Source: Sinorhizobium sp. B11 | GTDB taxonomy: Bacteria > Pseudomonadota > Alphaproteobacteria > Rhizobiales > Rhizobiaceae | DNA length: 64,000 nt | Assembly: GCA_039725955.1 (NCBI GenBank) | Contig: CP091033.1 | Coordinates: 1,612,001 to 1,676,000 of the forward strand | Reading direction: 5' to 3' | Shown: one piece after another, positions 54,306 to 63,252 of the stretch | How the letters are laid out: every line of letters begins with the position of its first letter | How positions within the stretch are numbered: the first letter of the stretch is position 1 | Translations under genes and position numbers: made by a program | The notes under the pieces: generated by a model | What the model was told of the DNA's origin: nothing | Databases searched by the model: none | Seen by the model: only the letters and a program-made list of their open reading frames with translations

Positions 54306-55907
54306 ATGAAGATCCAAAGACGCGGGCTATTGATCTCGTCGGCTCTTGTTGCCGCGAGCCTGATGATGCCACTGGCTGCGGCCGCAGCCACCCCGAAGGA
54401 CCAGCTGGTCATCGCCACGAACATGTCGTCGATGCGCGGTCTCGATCCTAATGAAATCAACCAGTTGGAAGCAGCAGAAATTGTCGCGAACCTTTATGAG
54501 CGGCTGATCGTGCTGCCGGCCAACGACATCACCAAGCCGGCTCCGGGTGTCGCCGAGAGCTGGAACGTCTCGCCGGACGGCAAGACGTTCACATTCAAGA
54601 TCCGCCCCGGCATCAAGTTTCATTCCGGCAATCCGCTGACGGCGAAGGACGTCGAGTGGTCGCTGCGGCGTCTCGTCAAATTGGGGCTCGCGCCATCCGT
54701 CGACCTTCGCCAATGGGGCTTTACCGACAAGAATGTCGACGATCTGATCAAGGCGAGCGACGACACCACCGTGGTCCTCCAGACGCCCAGCCTCTGGAAC
54801 CCCAACCTCATCCTCTATTCGCTGGCGAGCTTCTCGACCTCGATCCTGGACAGCAAGTTCCTTGTCGAGCATGAAAAGGACGGCGATATGGGGCGCGAGT
54901 TCCTGCAGGCCAACGACGCAGGCTCTGGCCCCTATGCGCTGCGGACCTGGCGCGTCAATGACCTGCTAATCGCCGATGCCAACAAGGATTACTGGCAGGG
55001 TGCTCCGAAAATGCGCCGCGTCGTCCTGCGCCACATGCCGGAATCCTCCGGCCAGCGCCTGCAGCTCGAGGCTGGCGACGTCGATGTCGCGACGCGTCTT
55101 TCCTCCACCGACCTTGCGGCGGTCGAAGCGGGGGGCAAGGCCGATATTCAGAAGACGCCGGGCTTCGGCTTCTATTATCTCGCCTTGAACCAGAAGGACG
55201 AGATTCTGTCCAATCCCAAGGTTCGCGAAGCCTTCCGCTACCTGATCGATTATGACGGCCTCGCCAACACCGTCATGAAATATTACGGCATCAAGCAGCA
55301 GACGATCATTCCGGCCGGCCTGCCGGGTGCAAGTGAGGTCAATCCCTACAAGCTCGACATCGAGAAGGCCAAGCAGCTGCTCACTGAAGCCGGCTATCCG
55401 AACGGTTTCTCGAAAGTCTATTACGCAACGCCGGTCACCCCGGAATATGAGGTTGCACAGTCGCTGCAGGCCAACGCCGCAAAGGCCGGCGTCAAGCTCG
55501 ATCTTCAGGGCGGCGACCATATCGGCAAGTTCCGCACGCGTGAATTCGAGATCTTTTCGGCACGATCGGGTGAACGCCTGCCGGATCCTCACGCGATCCT
55601 CCAGTCCTATGCGACCAATGCCAACAATTCCGACGATGCCAAGCTTACCGGCCTGAACGCCTGGCGCACCGCCTGGGATGTGCCGAAGGACATTCAGGAT
55701 ATGGTGACTGCAGCCGCCCATGAGACCGACCAGCAGAAGCGGGCCGATCTCTACGCGAAGATCAACAAGGCCTATCTCGAATCGTCTCCGCCGCTGATCA
55801 CCTCCTTCCTGCGCACCGACGCAAAGGCTGTTCGCAAGGAGGTAAAGGGCTATCTCGGCCATTCGACATGGCTGACGCGCTGGGACACGGTTTCCAAGGG
55901 CGAGTGA
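54306..55907 (+). CDS. Peptide/opine-type ABC transporter substrate-binding protein
   Basis: A 533-residue periplasmic binding protein of the family 5 (OppA/DppA-like) class. The signal peptide is MKIQRRGLLISSALVAASL with cleavage after AAAA. VAESWNVSPDGKTFTFKIRPG and FHSGNPLTAKDVEWSLRRL are family hallmarks. The start at 54306 has a GGGAGGAAG ribosome site. This family binds peptides, but also opines, nickel and oligosaccharides. The divergent sugar-acid enzymes suggest a carbohydrate-derived ligand. Confidence 0.9.
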   Translation: MKIQRRGLLISSALVAASLMMPLAAAAATPKDQLVIATNMSSMRGLDPNEINQLEAAEIVANLYERLIVLPANDITKPAPGVAESWNVSPDGKTFTFKIRPGIKFHSGNPLTAKDVEWSLRRLVKLGLAPSVDLRQWGFTDKNVDDLIKASDDTTVVLQTPSLWNPNLILYSLASFSTSILDSKFLVEHEKDGDMGREFLQANDAGSGPYALRTWRVNDLLIADANKDYWQGAPKMRRVVLRHMPESSGQRLQLEAGDVDVATRLSSTDLAAVEAGGKADIQKTPGFGFYYLALNQKDEILSNPKVREAFRYLIDYDGLANTVMKYYGIKQQTIIPAGLPGASEVNPYKLDIEKAKQLLTEAGYPNGFSKVYYATPVTPEYEVAQSLQANAAKAGVKLDLQGGDHIGKFRTREFEIFSARSGERLPDPHAILQSYATNANNSDDAKLTGLNAWRTAWDVPKDIQDMVTAAAHETDQQKRADLYAKINKAYLESSPPLITSFLRTDAKAVRKEVKGYLGHSTWLTRWDTVSKGE

Positions 55908-55929
55908 CCTCCTTCCAAGGGAGAATGAC

Positions 55930-56991
55930 GTGAGCATCTCACAAATATCCGGGGCCGCATCGGGCGGCGGAGTAGCCGTGCTCGATGCGGTGAAGAAGGT
56001 GGCAACATCCTTCAGCGTCATCCTGACGACGTTGCTCGGCCTGCTGATCATCACCTTCGTCGTCGGCCGCATGGTCCCTGCCGATCCGGTCATTGCTGTC
56101 ATCGGCGACCAGGCCGACCAGGCGACCTACGAGCGCGTCCACAAGGAGATGGGGCTGGACCAGCCGCTCTATGTCCAGTTCGCGACCTATCTCGGCAATG
56201 TCGCTCACCTGAATTTCGGCCAGTCCCATGTGACCAAGAACCCCGTGGCAAGTGACCTTGCCCGGGTTTTCCCGGCGACACTGGAGCTTGCGACGCTCGC
56301 AACGATCATCGGCGCCGGCCTCGGCATTCCGCTCGGCATCATCTCTGCCGTTCGCAAGGGAACATGGGTCGATCATCTCGCGCGTGTCGTCGGGCTTCTT
56401 GGGCATTCAACGCCGATTTTCTGGCTCGGCACCATCGTCATCCTGGTCTTTTACGCCAAGTTCGGGCTCATCCCCGGCAGCGGCCGACTGGACGTCTTTA
56501 ATGAAGGATTGGTCGAAGGGCCAACCAACTCCATCCTCGTCGATGCGATCATTGCCGGCGAATGGGAGGTTTTCCGGGATGCCTTGCTGCATGTCACAGC
56601 CCCTGCCCTGATCCTCGGTTACGCGGCCATGGCCTATCTCAGCCGCATGAGCCGCAGCTTCATGCTGGAACAGCTTCGGCAAGAATATGTGCTGACGGCG
56701 AAGGCAAAGGGTCTCGACCAGCGCGCGATCGTCTGGCGTCATGCCTTCCGCAACATCCGGGTGCAGCTTTTGACCATCGTTGCCCTCGCCTATTGCGGCC
56801 TGCTGGATGGCACGGTCCTCATCGAGACCGTCTTTGCCTGGCCCGGCCTCGGGCAATATCTGACCTCCGCGCTGTTCTTCGCGGACATGAACGCGATCCT
56901 TGGCAGCGTGCTCCTGATCGGCATCATTTCGATCGTCATCAACCTGCTGTCCGACATCGCCTACCGCTTCCTCGATCCGCGCACCCGGTGA
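55930..56991 (+). CDS. Peptide-type ABC transporter permease, DppB family
   Basis: A 353-residue inner-membrane permease. The start is GTG at 55930. After a short N-terminal region, the typical segment LLGLLIITFVVGRMVPADPV opens the permease, and MGLDQPLYVQFATYLGNVAHLNFGQS matches DppB proteins. The cytoplasmic loop VLTAKAKGLDQRAIVWRHAF is the ATPase-contacting EAA-like motif. It pairs with the DppC-type permease four bases downstream. Confidence 0.92.
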   Translation: MSISQISGAASGGGVAVLDAVKKVATSFSVILTTLLGLLIITFVVGRMVPADPVIAVIGDQADQATYERVHKEMGLDQPLYVQFATYLGNVAHLNFGQSHVTKNPVASDLARVFPATLELATLATIIGAGLGIPLGIISAVRKGTWVDHLARVVGLLGHSTPIFWLGTIVILVFYAKFGLIPGSGRLDVFNEGLVEGPTNSILVDAIIAGEWEVFRDALLHVTAPALILGYAAMAYLSRMSRSFMLEQLRQEYVLTAKAKGLDQRAIVWRHAFRNIRVQLLTIVALAYCGLLDGTVLIETVFAWPGLGQYLTSALFFADMNAILGSVLLIGIISIVINLLSDIAYRFLDPRTR

Positions 56992-56995
56992 CATC

Positions 56996-57907
56996 ATGGC
57001 GACACGCAATTTCAACGATCTCCATAATTGGCTGATCAACGAGGAATTTTCCTCGACCCGGCAGGCGCGCTTCCACAAGGCCTACGTCCTGTGGCTGAAC
57101 CTGCTTGCCAATCCGCTGGCTTTTGCCGGCTTTCTGGTCGTGCTCGCGCTGGTGCTCGTCGCTGCCTTCGCGCCGCTCCTTGCCAATCACGACCCTATTG
57201 CCCAGGATCTGACGACGGCGCTGAGACCGCCGTCGGCGACCAACTGGTTCGGAACCGACGAGTTCGGCCGCGACGTCTATTCGCGTCTCGTCTATGGCGC
57301 ACGCACAACGCTCTATATCAGCATTCTGGTGACCATCATCGTTGCGCCGATCGGCTTTGTAATCGGTGCGACTGCCGGCTATCTCGGCGGCTGGATCGAT
57401 GTCGTGTTGATGCGCATCACCGATATCTTCCTGTCCTTCCCGAGCCTTGTTCTGGCATTGGCCTTTTCTGCAGCCCTCGGGCCAGGCATCGAAAATGCCG
57501 TCATCGCCATTGCGCTGACGGTTTGGCCGCCGATCGCCCGATTGGCGCGCGCCGAGACGCTGACATTTCGCGCTGCCGACTTTGTCGTCGCCGCGGAACT
57601 GCAAGGCGCCGGCATGGGTCGCATCCTGCTCCATCACATCGTGCCGCTCTGTGCTCCCTCGATCATCATTCGACTGACGCTCAACATGTCGAGCGTCATC
57701 CTGACGGCGGCCGGCCTCGGCTTCCTCGGTCTCGGCGCCCAGCCGCCGATGCCGGAATGGGGTGCGATGGCAGCGTCGGGCCGGCAATATCTACTCGATG
57801 CCTGGTGGCTGACGACGGTTCCGGGCATTGCAATCCTCGTGGTCAGCCTTGCCTTCAATCTTCTGGGCGATGGCCTGCGCGACATCATGGATCCCCGAAA
57901 TGCCTGA
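56996..57907 (+). CDS. Peptide-type ABC transporter permease, DppC family
   Basis: A 303-residue inner-membrane permease. The segment NWFGTDEFGRDVYSRLVYGA is the DppC signature. The cytoplasmic loop reads VVAAELQGAGMGRILLHHIVP, and MPEWGAMAASGRQYLLDAWW near the C-terminus is also typical. An N-terminal extension (about 45 residues) precedes the first membrane segment. Its stop overlaps the start of the first ATPase gene by eight bases. Confidence 0.92.
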   Translation: MATRNFNDLHNWLINEEFSSTRQARFHKAYVLWLNLLANPLAFAGFLVVLALVLVAAFAPLLANHDPIAQDLTTALRPPSATNWFGTDEFGRDVYSRLVYGARTTLYISILVTIIVAPIGFVIGATAGYLGGWIDVVLMRITDIFLSFPSLVLALAFSAALGPGIENAVIAIALTVWPPIARLARAETLTFRAADFVVAAELQGAGMGRILLHHIVPLCAPSIIIRLTLNMSSVILTAAGLGFLGLGAQPPMPEWGAMAASGRQYLLDAWWLTTVPGIAILVVSLAFNLLGDGLRDIMDPRNA

Positions 57908-58748
57908 TCAATCCCAGCCGATCCTTTCGATCAAAAACATGTCGGTCCAATTCCCGACCCTTTCGGGCGTCGTGACGGCCGTAAAGAATGTCTCATTTTC
58001 CGTCGGGCGCGAAAAAGTCGGCATCATCGGCGAATCCGGCTCTGGAAAGAGCACGACCGGACGCGCCATCATGCGGCTGCAGCCGGCCACTGCCAAAGTC
58101 GTCGCGGACGAAATGCGCTTCGAGGATGTCGATCTCGTACGCGCCAGCGAGGCCGATATGCGCGCGATCCGTGGGCGGCGCATATCGATGATCCTGCAGG
58201 ACCCGAAATATTCGCTCAACCCGGTCATGACGGTCGGCGAGCAGATCGCCGAAACCGTCATTCTGCATGAACGCGTCGGCCGCCGCGAAGCGCGAGAACG
58301 CACACTCGCCATGCTGGAGCGGGTCAACATTCGCGATCCGGAGCGCGTCTTCAACCTTTATCCGCATGAAGTCTCCGGCGGCATGGGACAGCGCATCATG
58401 ATCTCGATGATGCTGATTTCCTCCCCATCGCTGATCATCGCCGACGAGCCGACCTCGGCTCTCGACGTGACCGTGCGCCAGCAGGTTCTGTCGATCCTCG
58501 ACGATCTGATCACCGAGCGCAACATCGGGCTGATCTTTATCTCGCACGACCTCAACCTGGTGAAGAGCTTCTGCGACCGGGTGATCATCATGTATGCCGG
58601 ACGTATCGTCGAAGAGCTTGAAGCTGCAAAGCTCGAAGAGGCAACCCATCCCTATACGCGAGGTCTCCTGCAGGCGCTGCCGAGCGTCGACCACCCTCGA
58701 GACCGCCTTGAGATCTTGAGGCGGGACCCGAGCTGGGCGGAGGCATGA
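57900..58748 (+). CDS. Peptide-type ABC transporter ATP-binding protein, DppD family
   Basis: A 282-residue ATPase. Walker A is GESGSGKSTTGRAIMRL, the signature is VSGGMGQRIMISMMLI, Walker B is LIIADEPTSALDVTVR and the switch histidine is in ISHDLNLV. It is about 40 residues shorter than usual DppD proteins, and the C-terminal cysteine cluster of the oligopeptide ATPases is not visible. The start at 57900 lies inside the end of the permease gene. It overlaps the second ATPase gene by four bases. Confidence 0.9.
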   Translation: MPDQSQPILSIKNMSVQFPTLSGVVTAVKNVSFSVGREKVGIIGESGSGKSTTGRAIMRLQPATAKVVADEMRFEDVDLVRASEADMRAIRGRRISMILQDPKYSLNPVMTVGEQIAETVILHERVGRREARERTLAMLERVNIRDPERVFNLYPHEVSGGMGQRIMISMMLISSPSLIIADEPTSALDVTVRQQVLSILDDLITERNIGLIFISHDLNLVKSFCDRVIIMYAGRIVEELEAAKLEEATHPYTRGLLQALPSVDHPRDRLEILRRDPSWAEA

Positions 58749-59521
58749 GCATGATGATATCAGTCAAGAATCTTGCCGTTTCCTTTGGCAGCGGCCACTC
58801 CGCCAAACAGGTGGTCAAGGATGTCTCCTTCGACGTCGCTCCGGGCGAGACCTTCGGCCTCGTCGGTGAGAGCGGATGCGGCAAATCCACAGTTCTCGGC
58901 GCGTTGGCCGGCAGGATCAAAGCGTGGGGTGGCTCGATTGCGCTTGATGGAGAGGCAATCGCCGCCAAGCGCTCAAAATCGCAGCTCGCCAAGCAGCAGA
59001 TGGTTTTCCAGGACCCTTTCGGCTCGCTTCACCCGCGTCACACGATCGGCCGCACGCTTCTCGAACCCCTCGAGATTCATGGCATCGACCGGCGCAGGGA
59101 GCGCGTAGAGCAGGCGTTGCGTGATGTCGGCCTGCCCGCATCCTTCTATCATCGTTTTCCGCATCAGCTCTCGGGCGGTCAGCGCCAGCGTGTCGCAATC
59201 GCACGCGCCCTGATCCTGAAGCCGCGCGTTCTTCTCCTCGACGAGCCGACATCCGCACTCGACGTGTCCATCCAGGCCGAGATCCTCAATCTGTTGAAGG
59301 ACCTGCGCGAAAGGGAAAAGCTGACCTACATTCTCGTCAGTCACGATATGGCGGTCATTGCTCACCTCTGCAATCGCGTCGCTGTCATGCAGGGCGGGAT
59401 GTTCGTGGAAATCGCCTCGAGAGATGCTTTGCTCAGCGGAAATGTTGAGCACTCCTATACCCACACGCTTCTCGACGGCAGCAGGGGCTATCATAAAAAG
59501 CGTGTTGATCCTGTCGTGTAG
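58745..59521 (+). CDS. Peptide-type ABC transporter ATP-binding protein, DppF family
   Basis: A 258-residue ATPase. Walker A is GESGCGKSTVLGALAG, the Q-loop is QMVFQDPFGSLHPRHTIG, the signature is LSGGQRQRVAIARALI and Walker B is VLLLDEPTSALDVS. The length is short for DppF (usually about 320), again lacking the C-terminal oligopeptide-type domain. It overlaps the DppD-type gene by an ATGA arrangement and completes the five-gene importer. Both short ATPases support the idea that the ligand is not an ordinary oligopeptide. Confidence 0.9.
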   Translation: MSMMISVKNLAVSFGSGHSAKQVVKDVSFDVAPGETFGLVGESGCGKSTVLGALAGRIKAWGGSIALDGEAIAAKRSKSQLAKQQMVFQDPFGSLHPRHTIGRTLLEPLEIHGIDRRRERVEQALRDVGLPASFYHRFPHQLSGGQRQRVAIARALILKPRVLLLDEPTSALDVSIQAEILNLLKDLREREKLTYILVSHDMAVIAHLCNRVAVMQGGMFVEIASRDALLSGNVEHSYTHTLLDGSRGYHKKRVDPVV

Positions 59522-59652
59522 CGAACCGCATCGAACCCATTGCTCAGCCAAGAGAATGCGAACGTTTACTCGGGATCGACGCGCGTTGACGTAGGTTCCT
59601 CACCGCTCCTTCATCGCCTCCGACGATACCTCGGCCATCCCGGCTGGAGACT

Positions 59653-60075
59653 TCAGGCTTTTCCCCGCTGAATGATTTCCAGTCCGCGCAGGTACTTCGC
59701 GGTCTCCAGACCAGCCTCCTCGGCCTGAACAAGATTGTCTTCGAGATCGGCCTTCTTTACGGCCCGGGCGATCGGGTTCGCAATGGCGCGCCGGACAAAA
59801 TCATCGTCGTCTTCACCGACCCGCTTGGTCATCGCATCCACGGCGGCGATGACAGCAGAAGAAAATCCTTCCTGTCTAAGCCGATCCAATGTCCAGCCCG
59901 ACGCTTTTTCCGGAGTGTCGTGTAGGTAGGCTACGATTTGCTCTTCCTCGGTCGCAACCAAGTCGGCGACACGTCGACAATGCTCGACATAAGGATGGCC
60001 AGTCTTGTCCATCTGCCCGCCATGTGCCTCCGACGCGACCTGAATGGCGTGTTGAAGATGCTGTTGCGGCTGCAC
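59653..60075 (-). CDS. Short HD-domain hydrolase, SpoT-like
   Basis: A 140-residue protein resembling the HD hydrolase domain of RelA/SpoT and small alarmone hydrolases. The metal-binding histidines are in PYVEHCRRVADLV (His about 32) and the HD pair in VAYLHDTPEKASGWT. AVKKADLEDNL holds the later aspartate. GTG at 60075 is the start, with GGAGGATCCAG before it. There is no synthetase domain. It could hydrolyse (p)ppGpp or a related nucleotide, but single-domain relatives have varied substrates. It stands alone on its strand. Confidence 0.82.
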   Translation of the reverse strand: MQPQQHLQHAIQVASEAHGGQMDKTGHPYVEHCRRVADLVATEEEQIVAYLHDTPEKASGWTLDRLRQEGFSSAVIAAVDAMTKRVGEDDDDFVRRAIANPIARAVKKADLEDNLVQAEEAGLETAKYLRGLEIIQRGKA

Positions 60076-60327
60076 CTGGATCCTCCATCATCGAACGGCC
60101 CTGCGTTCTCTTCCTAAACCTCACCGGGCTAGTTACGGTTCCACGACCCAATTTCGAAGCCGTCCATCTGCACGACTTCCGCCAATCGATCCGAAGCCGC
60201 CGGAGACGGCGGCAGGTCACTCCGACGATGAGGAAGAGCAGACAAGCCGGCAACGGAAGGAGAGAAGAAGGGCGAATAGAAAAAGCGCGGCGCGATCTTT
60301 CCGATGCGCGCCACGCTTTTCCTTCTT

Positions 60328-60630
60328 CTATGCATGTCGTCTGGCAAGACCGCTGCCTTCAGCTTTACGTGAGGCCTCCCGCGCCGTCGTAGCCCATCCC
60401 TGCTGCGGCACGCCTGCGCACGCTCGGGGAAAGCCGCCATTCCAGCACCACATCTGCTCCTTGCCTTCATCACCTGAGCTGTCGAGCTCGACGCGGCCAA
60501 TGTTGTCTTCGAGTAATAGCCGGTGAAATCCTGTGTCTGGGCCGATATTCGTCGGATCAGGGGACCGCACCGCGCAGCGTCTCAGAGGTGTTGGAACAAG
60601 GAGGTTCCGCGCGGCCCGCAGACCTTGCAA
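60328..60630 (-). CDS. Small hypothetical protein, possibly a rhizobial gene remnant
   Basis: A 100-codon frame. The part NIGRVELDSSGDEGKEQMWC followed by WNGGFPRACAG and TAREASRKAEGS recalls a short family seen in rhizobia that begins with a VGRIY-like strand and ends in a helix rich in alanine and lysine. The N-terminal 40 residues are less convincing. It may be a decayed or frameshifted copy. The rest of the 60076-60725 spacer holds nothing that I can support. Confidence 0.35.
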   Translation of the reverse strand: MQGLRAARNLLVPTPLRRCAVRSPDPTNIGPDTGFHRLLLEDNIGRVELDSSGDEGKEQMWCWNGGFPRACAGVPQQGWATTAREASRKAEGSGLARRHA

Positions 60631-60725
60631 GGTGTTCTTGCTGTGCTCTCGCCTGGTGTTCGGGGGCCTAGTACAGCGAGGTAACGTGTCGATCCTTCGC
60701 CGCTGACCGCCAGGGTCGATTTTCT

Positions 60726-61055
60726 CTAGCGGGATCCGATCGCACGCATCTTCTGCATCGTCTCCATCGTCTTCGCCTCGTCGCGCACGACGTGCCGACA
60801 GCCTTCGACCTGAGTGTTCTGGCGGCAGAACTGGATCGCGTTTCGGAGGTTAGCCTCGCGTTCGTCGGCTGCTTCTGCGGATGTCGCCCGGCGCTGCATC
60901 TCCATGCTCTTCTGCCGATGCGCCTCGAACTGTATCATCGCCGCCGCCCCCGTCGGATCAGCACCTGTAACGCCGCAGCCAGATAGAGTTCCAACTATGA
61001 GAAGTGCGGGGATTCGCGAAGGCAGTCGTTTCGCCAATTGAATTTCGGTTCGCAT
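60726..61055 (-). CDS. Small lipoprotein of unknown function
   Basis: A 109-residue predicted lipoprotein. The signal runs from a basic start (MRTEIQLAKRLPSRIPALLI) to the lipobox LSGC at residues 24-27. The mature part is helical and charged (FEAHRQKSMEMQRRATSAEA), with a cysteine pair in FCRQNTQVEGCRHV. The ATG at 61115, which shares one base with the Nudix stop codon, would add 20 residues and is the alternative start. It is downstream of the Nudix gene on the same strand. Confidence 0.65.
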   Translation of the reverse strand: MRTEIQLAKRLPSRIPALLIVGTLSGCGVTGADPTGAAAMIQFEAHRQKSMEMQRRATSAEAADEREANLRNAIQFCRQNTQVEGCRHVVRDEAKTMETMQKMRAIGSR

Positions 61056-61114
61056 TGCAGCCTTCGTTTTCGAAAGCGCGAGTGCCGGCTGAGCTAAGAT
61101 AAGGCGCACTTCCA

Positions 61115-61726
61115 TCAGGCAGCGTCCTTCCGGACGTCGAAAAGATTAAGCGCGGCATACTGGAGCAGCATGATGGTCTTTCCATCGCGAATGCGCCCGT
61201 CCGCGATCATCTCCAGAGCTTCATCGATCGTCGGCTCGAGGCGCTCGATGTCCTCGCCTTCGTCGGCGTTTCCTCCGCCTTCAGCCACCTTGTCCGCGGC
61301 GCAGTAGGAGCCGACGAAGAAGTGAAGCCGCTCAGTTACCGAACCGGGGCTCATGAAGGCGTCGAACACCTCCCGCACGTCCGCCGCCCGGTATCCCGTC
61401 TCCTCCTCCACCTCGGCCTTGATGCGCACTTCGGCCGTGGCATCGTCCAACAAGCCGGCCGGCGCTTCGATCAGCAGGTCGTCATGTCCGTTTACGAAGG
61501 CGGGGTAGCGGAATTGCCTCGTCAACACCACCGTGCGCCGCTCGAGGTCATAAAGCAGGATGACGGCACCATTGCCGCGGTCATAGGTTTCCCGACTCTG
61601 CCTCTGCCACGTTCCGTCCGCTCTCAGAAAGCTGAACGTCGTCTTCTTCAGGACGTACCAGTCGTCCGATAGCGTCTCTACGTCTTCGACACGCACGCGG
61701 TCTGCGATCATTGTCCGATGCTCCAT
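61115..61726 (-). CDS. nudK: Nudix hydrolase, NudK/ADP-ribose pyrophosphatase-like
   Basis: A 203-residue NDP-sugar hydrolase. The Nudix box is present as GLLDDATAEVRIKAEVEEETGYR, spanning residues about 91-113, slightly altered from GX5EX7REUXEEXGU (RIKAEVEEE for REUXEE). The N-terminal domain (YVLKKTTFSFLRADGTWQRQ) and the segment FMSPGSVTERLHFFVG are typical of NudK/ADPRase. It splits GDP-mannose, ADP-ribose or a related compound. It is divergent from a DeoR regulator across a long inverted repeat. Confidence 0.85.
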   Translation of the reverse strand: MEHRTMIADRVRVEDVETLSDDWYVLKKTTFSFLRADGTWQRQSRETYDRGNGAVILLYDLERRTVVLTRQFRYPAFVNGHDDLLIEAPAGLLDDATAEVRIKAEVEEETGYRAADVREVFDAFMSPGSVTERLHFFVGSYCAADKVAEGGGNADEGEDIERLEPTIDEALEMIADGRIRDGKTIMLLQYAALNLFDVRKDAA

Positions 61727-61735
61727 TCATTTTCT

Positions 61736-61774
61736 CACGATATTGCATGCTTCATCTATTCGTGCAACATCGTG
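61736..61774. promoter_or_regulatory. Long inverted repeat between Nudix and DeoR genes
   Basis: Arms CACGATATTGCATG (61736-61749) and CGTGCAACATCGTG (61761-61774) are complementary in 12 of 14 positions and separated by 11 bases. The dyad lies between two divergent genes, 21 bases before the DeoR start and 10 before the Nudix start. It is a probable operator of the adjacent DeoR-type protein. Confidence 0.65.
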
Positions 61775-61794
61775 CGATCAACAAGGAGGCGGTG

Positions 61795-62550
61795 ATGCTC
61801 ACGACGGAACGGAAGGCGCTCATCTTGAAGCTTCTTGCCAACGAAGGGCGGGTTGTGGCGAAGCAATTGAGCCAGAAACTGGATCTTTCCGAGGATACGA
61901 TTCGACGTGATCTAAGGGAGCTTGCGGCAGAGGGTTTGCTTCAACGCGTCCATGGCGGCGCTCTTCCGGCGTCCAAAGCGCTGGCCGATCTCCCCACCAG
62001 GCGGAAGGTCCATGCAGACGACAAGACGGCCATCGCCAAGGCCGCGGCGGGCATGATCAAGAACGGACAAACCGTGTTCCTTGATGGAGGAAGCTCGGCC
62101 ATCGCGGTCGCTCGAGCGCTTCCGCTCGCCTTGCGAGCCATAATCGTCACTCATAGTCCGGATATCGCCGTCGCCCTGCATGCCCATCCGGCCATCGAGG
62201 TCGAGCTTATAGGAGGGAGAATCTACAAACACTCCAATGTGGCGGTTGGCGCGGTCGCCATAGAGGGCATTTCCTCCTTGAAAGCCGACATCTACTTAAT
62301 GGGCGTCACCGGCATCCATCATGAACATGGCCTGACGACAGGCGATCGGGAGGAAGCGGCCGTCAAGCGTGCTATCGTCAGGCAGGCGGCCGAAACGATC
62401 GTGCTCGCGTCTCGCGAGAAGCTTGGCGCGGTCTCAGCCTGCAACGTGGTCGGGCTTGATCAGGTGGATGGCCTTCTCGTCGCAAAGAGCTGTCCGGCGA
62501 ACCTGCTGGTGCCCTTCAGGACGGCAGGAATATCGATATCCACGGCCTGA
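61795..62550 (+). CDS. DeoR-family transcriptional regulator
   Basis: A 251-residue regulator. The winged helix-turn-helix is at residues 1-55 (VVAKQLSQKLDLSEDTIRRD, then LRELAAEGLLQRVHGGAL, with the DeoR hallmark HGGA). The C-terminal DeoRC domain shows FLDGGSSAIAVARAL and VLASREKLG. AAGGAGGCGGTG precedes the start. It differs clearly from the DeoR protein at 9741. Divergent from the Nudix gene, it may control it and respond to a sugar or nucleotide sugar. Confidence 0.92.
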   Translation: MLTTERKALILKLLANEGRVVAKQLSQKLDLSEDTIRRDLRELAAEGLLQRVHGGALPASKALADLPTRRKVHADDKTAIAKAAAGMIKNGQTVFLDGGSSAIAVARALPLALRAIIVTHSPDIAVALHAHPAIEVELIGGRIYKHSNVAVGAVAIEGISSLKADIYLMGVTGIHHEHGLTTGDREEAAVKRAIVRQAAETIVLASREKLGAVSACNVVGLDQVDGLLVAKSCPANLLVPFRTAGISISTA

Positions 62551-62677
62551 GGCGCGACGTTCGAACAGCCCGGTTTCACAAGGACAATGCTGCTTCATTT
62601 GCCGCGCAGAACCGACATGGAAGCATGACAATTGGAAATCAAGGACCCGTAGATTGGGAATAGATCAACCAACGGCT

Positions 62678-63169
62678 TCAGCGTTGAACGCGCACGCCGT
62701 TTGTCGGCCCGGTATAGGCAATATGAAGCAACCCGCGCTTCGGGTCGATGAACACGATGCGTCCGTTGCCAAAAGTGTAGAAGATGCCACCATCGGTTTT
62801 GGCTCGCTTCAACGCCATACAATCGCTGTCCCAGTCATCCTCTATGTTGCGTGCCGCTTCGCACGCCTTCTCGAACGCGGCAAGCACTTGCCCGTCTCCT
62901 GGGGAGGCGTGCCGGAGGCTATAGGCATCGATTGGACTGGCAGCCCAGTCGACATATCCGTCATCAGCACCTTTCAGCGACTTCAACGGTCGAAGATAGT
63001 CCAGTCCGAGGATCGTAATGATTTCGCCGACATGGTCAGCAAGCCCGGCCGTGCTGACGCCTGCGGCCCGGAAGCCCGGGATCTTAAGAGCGCGCCTCTG
63101 GGAAGGGCGCTCCGTTCGGACGCCGCCTGGAACGGATTTAGCGACCTCGGCTTCACCGGTCCCCCTCAT
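62678..63169 (-). CDS. Hypothetical membrane-anchored protein, start codon unusual
   Basis: A 163-residue frame from its first ATG. Upstream the frame stays open and encodes a clear membrane helix (RRAYIALAVLLLLPFVYEWY) at about 63182-63244, but no ATG, GTG or TTG is available there. An ATA at 63254-63256 overlaps the stop codon of the upstream gene in an ATAG arrangement and has GGGAGG eight bases before it. The real protein is thus probably about 192 residues with an N-terminal anchor. The soluble part has KSLKGADDGYVDWAASPIDA and ends in a strand-rich NGRIVFIDPKRGLLHI segment. I do not recognise the family. Confidence 0.6.
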   Translation of the reverse strand: MRGTGEAEVAKSVPGGVRTERPSQRRALKIPGFRAAGVSTAGLADHVGEIITILGLDYLRPLKSLKGADDGYVDWAASPIDAYSLRHASPGDGQVLAAFEKACEAARNIEDDWDSDCMALKRAKTDGGIFYTFGNGRIVFIDPKRGLLHIAYTGPTNGVRVQR

Positions 63170-63252
63170 ACGCGCGGAATTGAGGTACCACTCGTAGACA
63201 AATGGGAGGAGCAGGAGGACAGCCAGTGCAATATATGCGCGTCGAGCAATAC

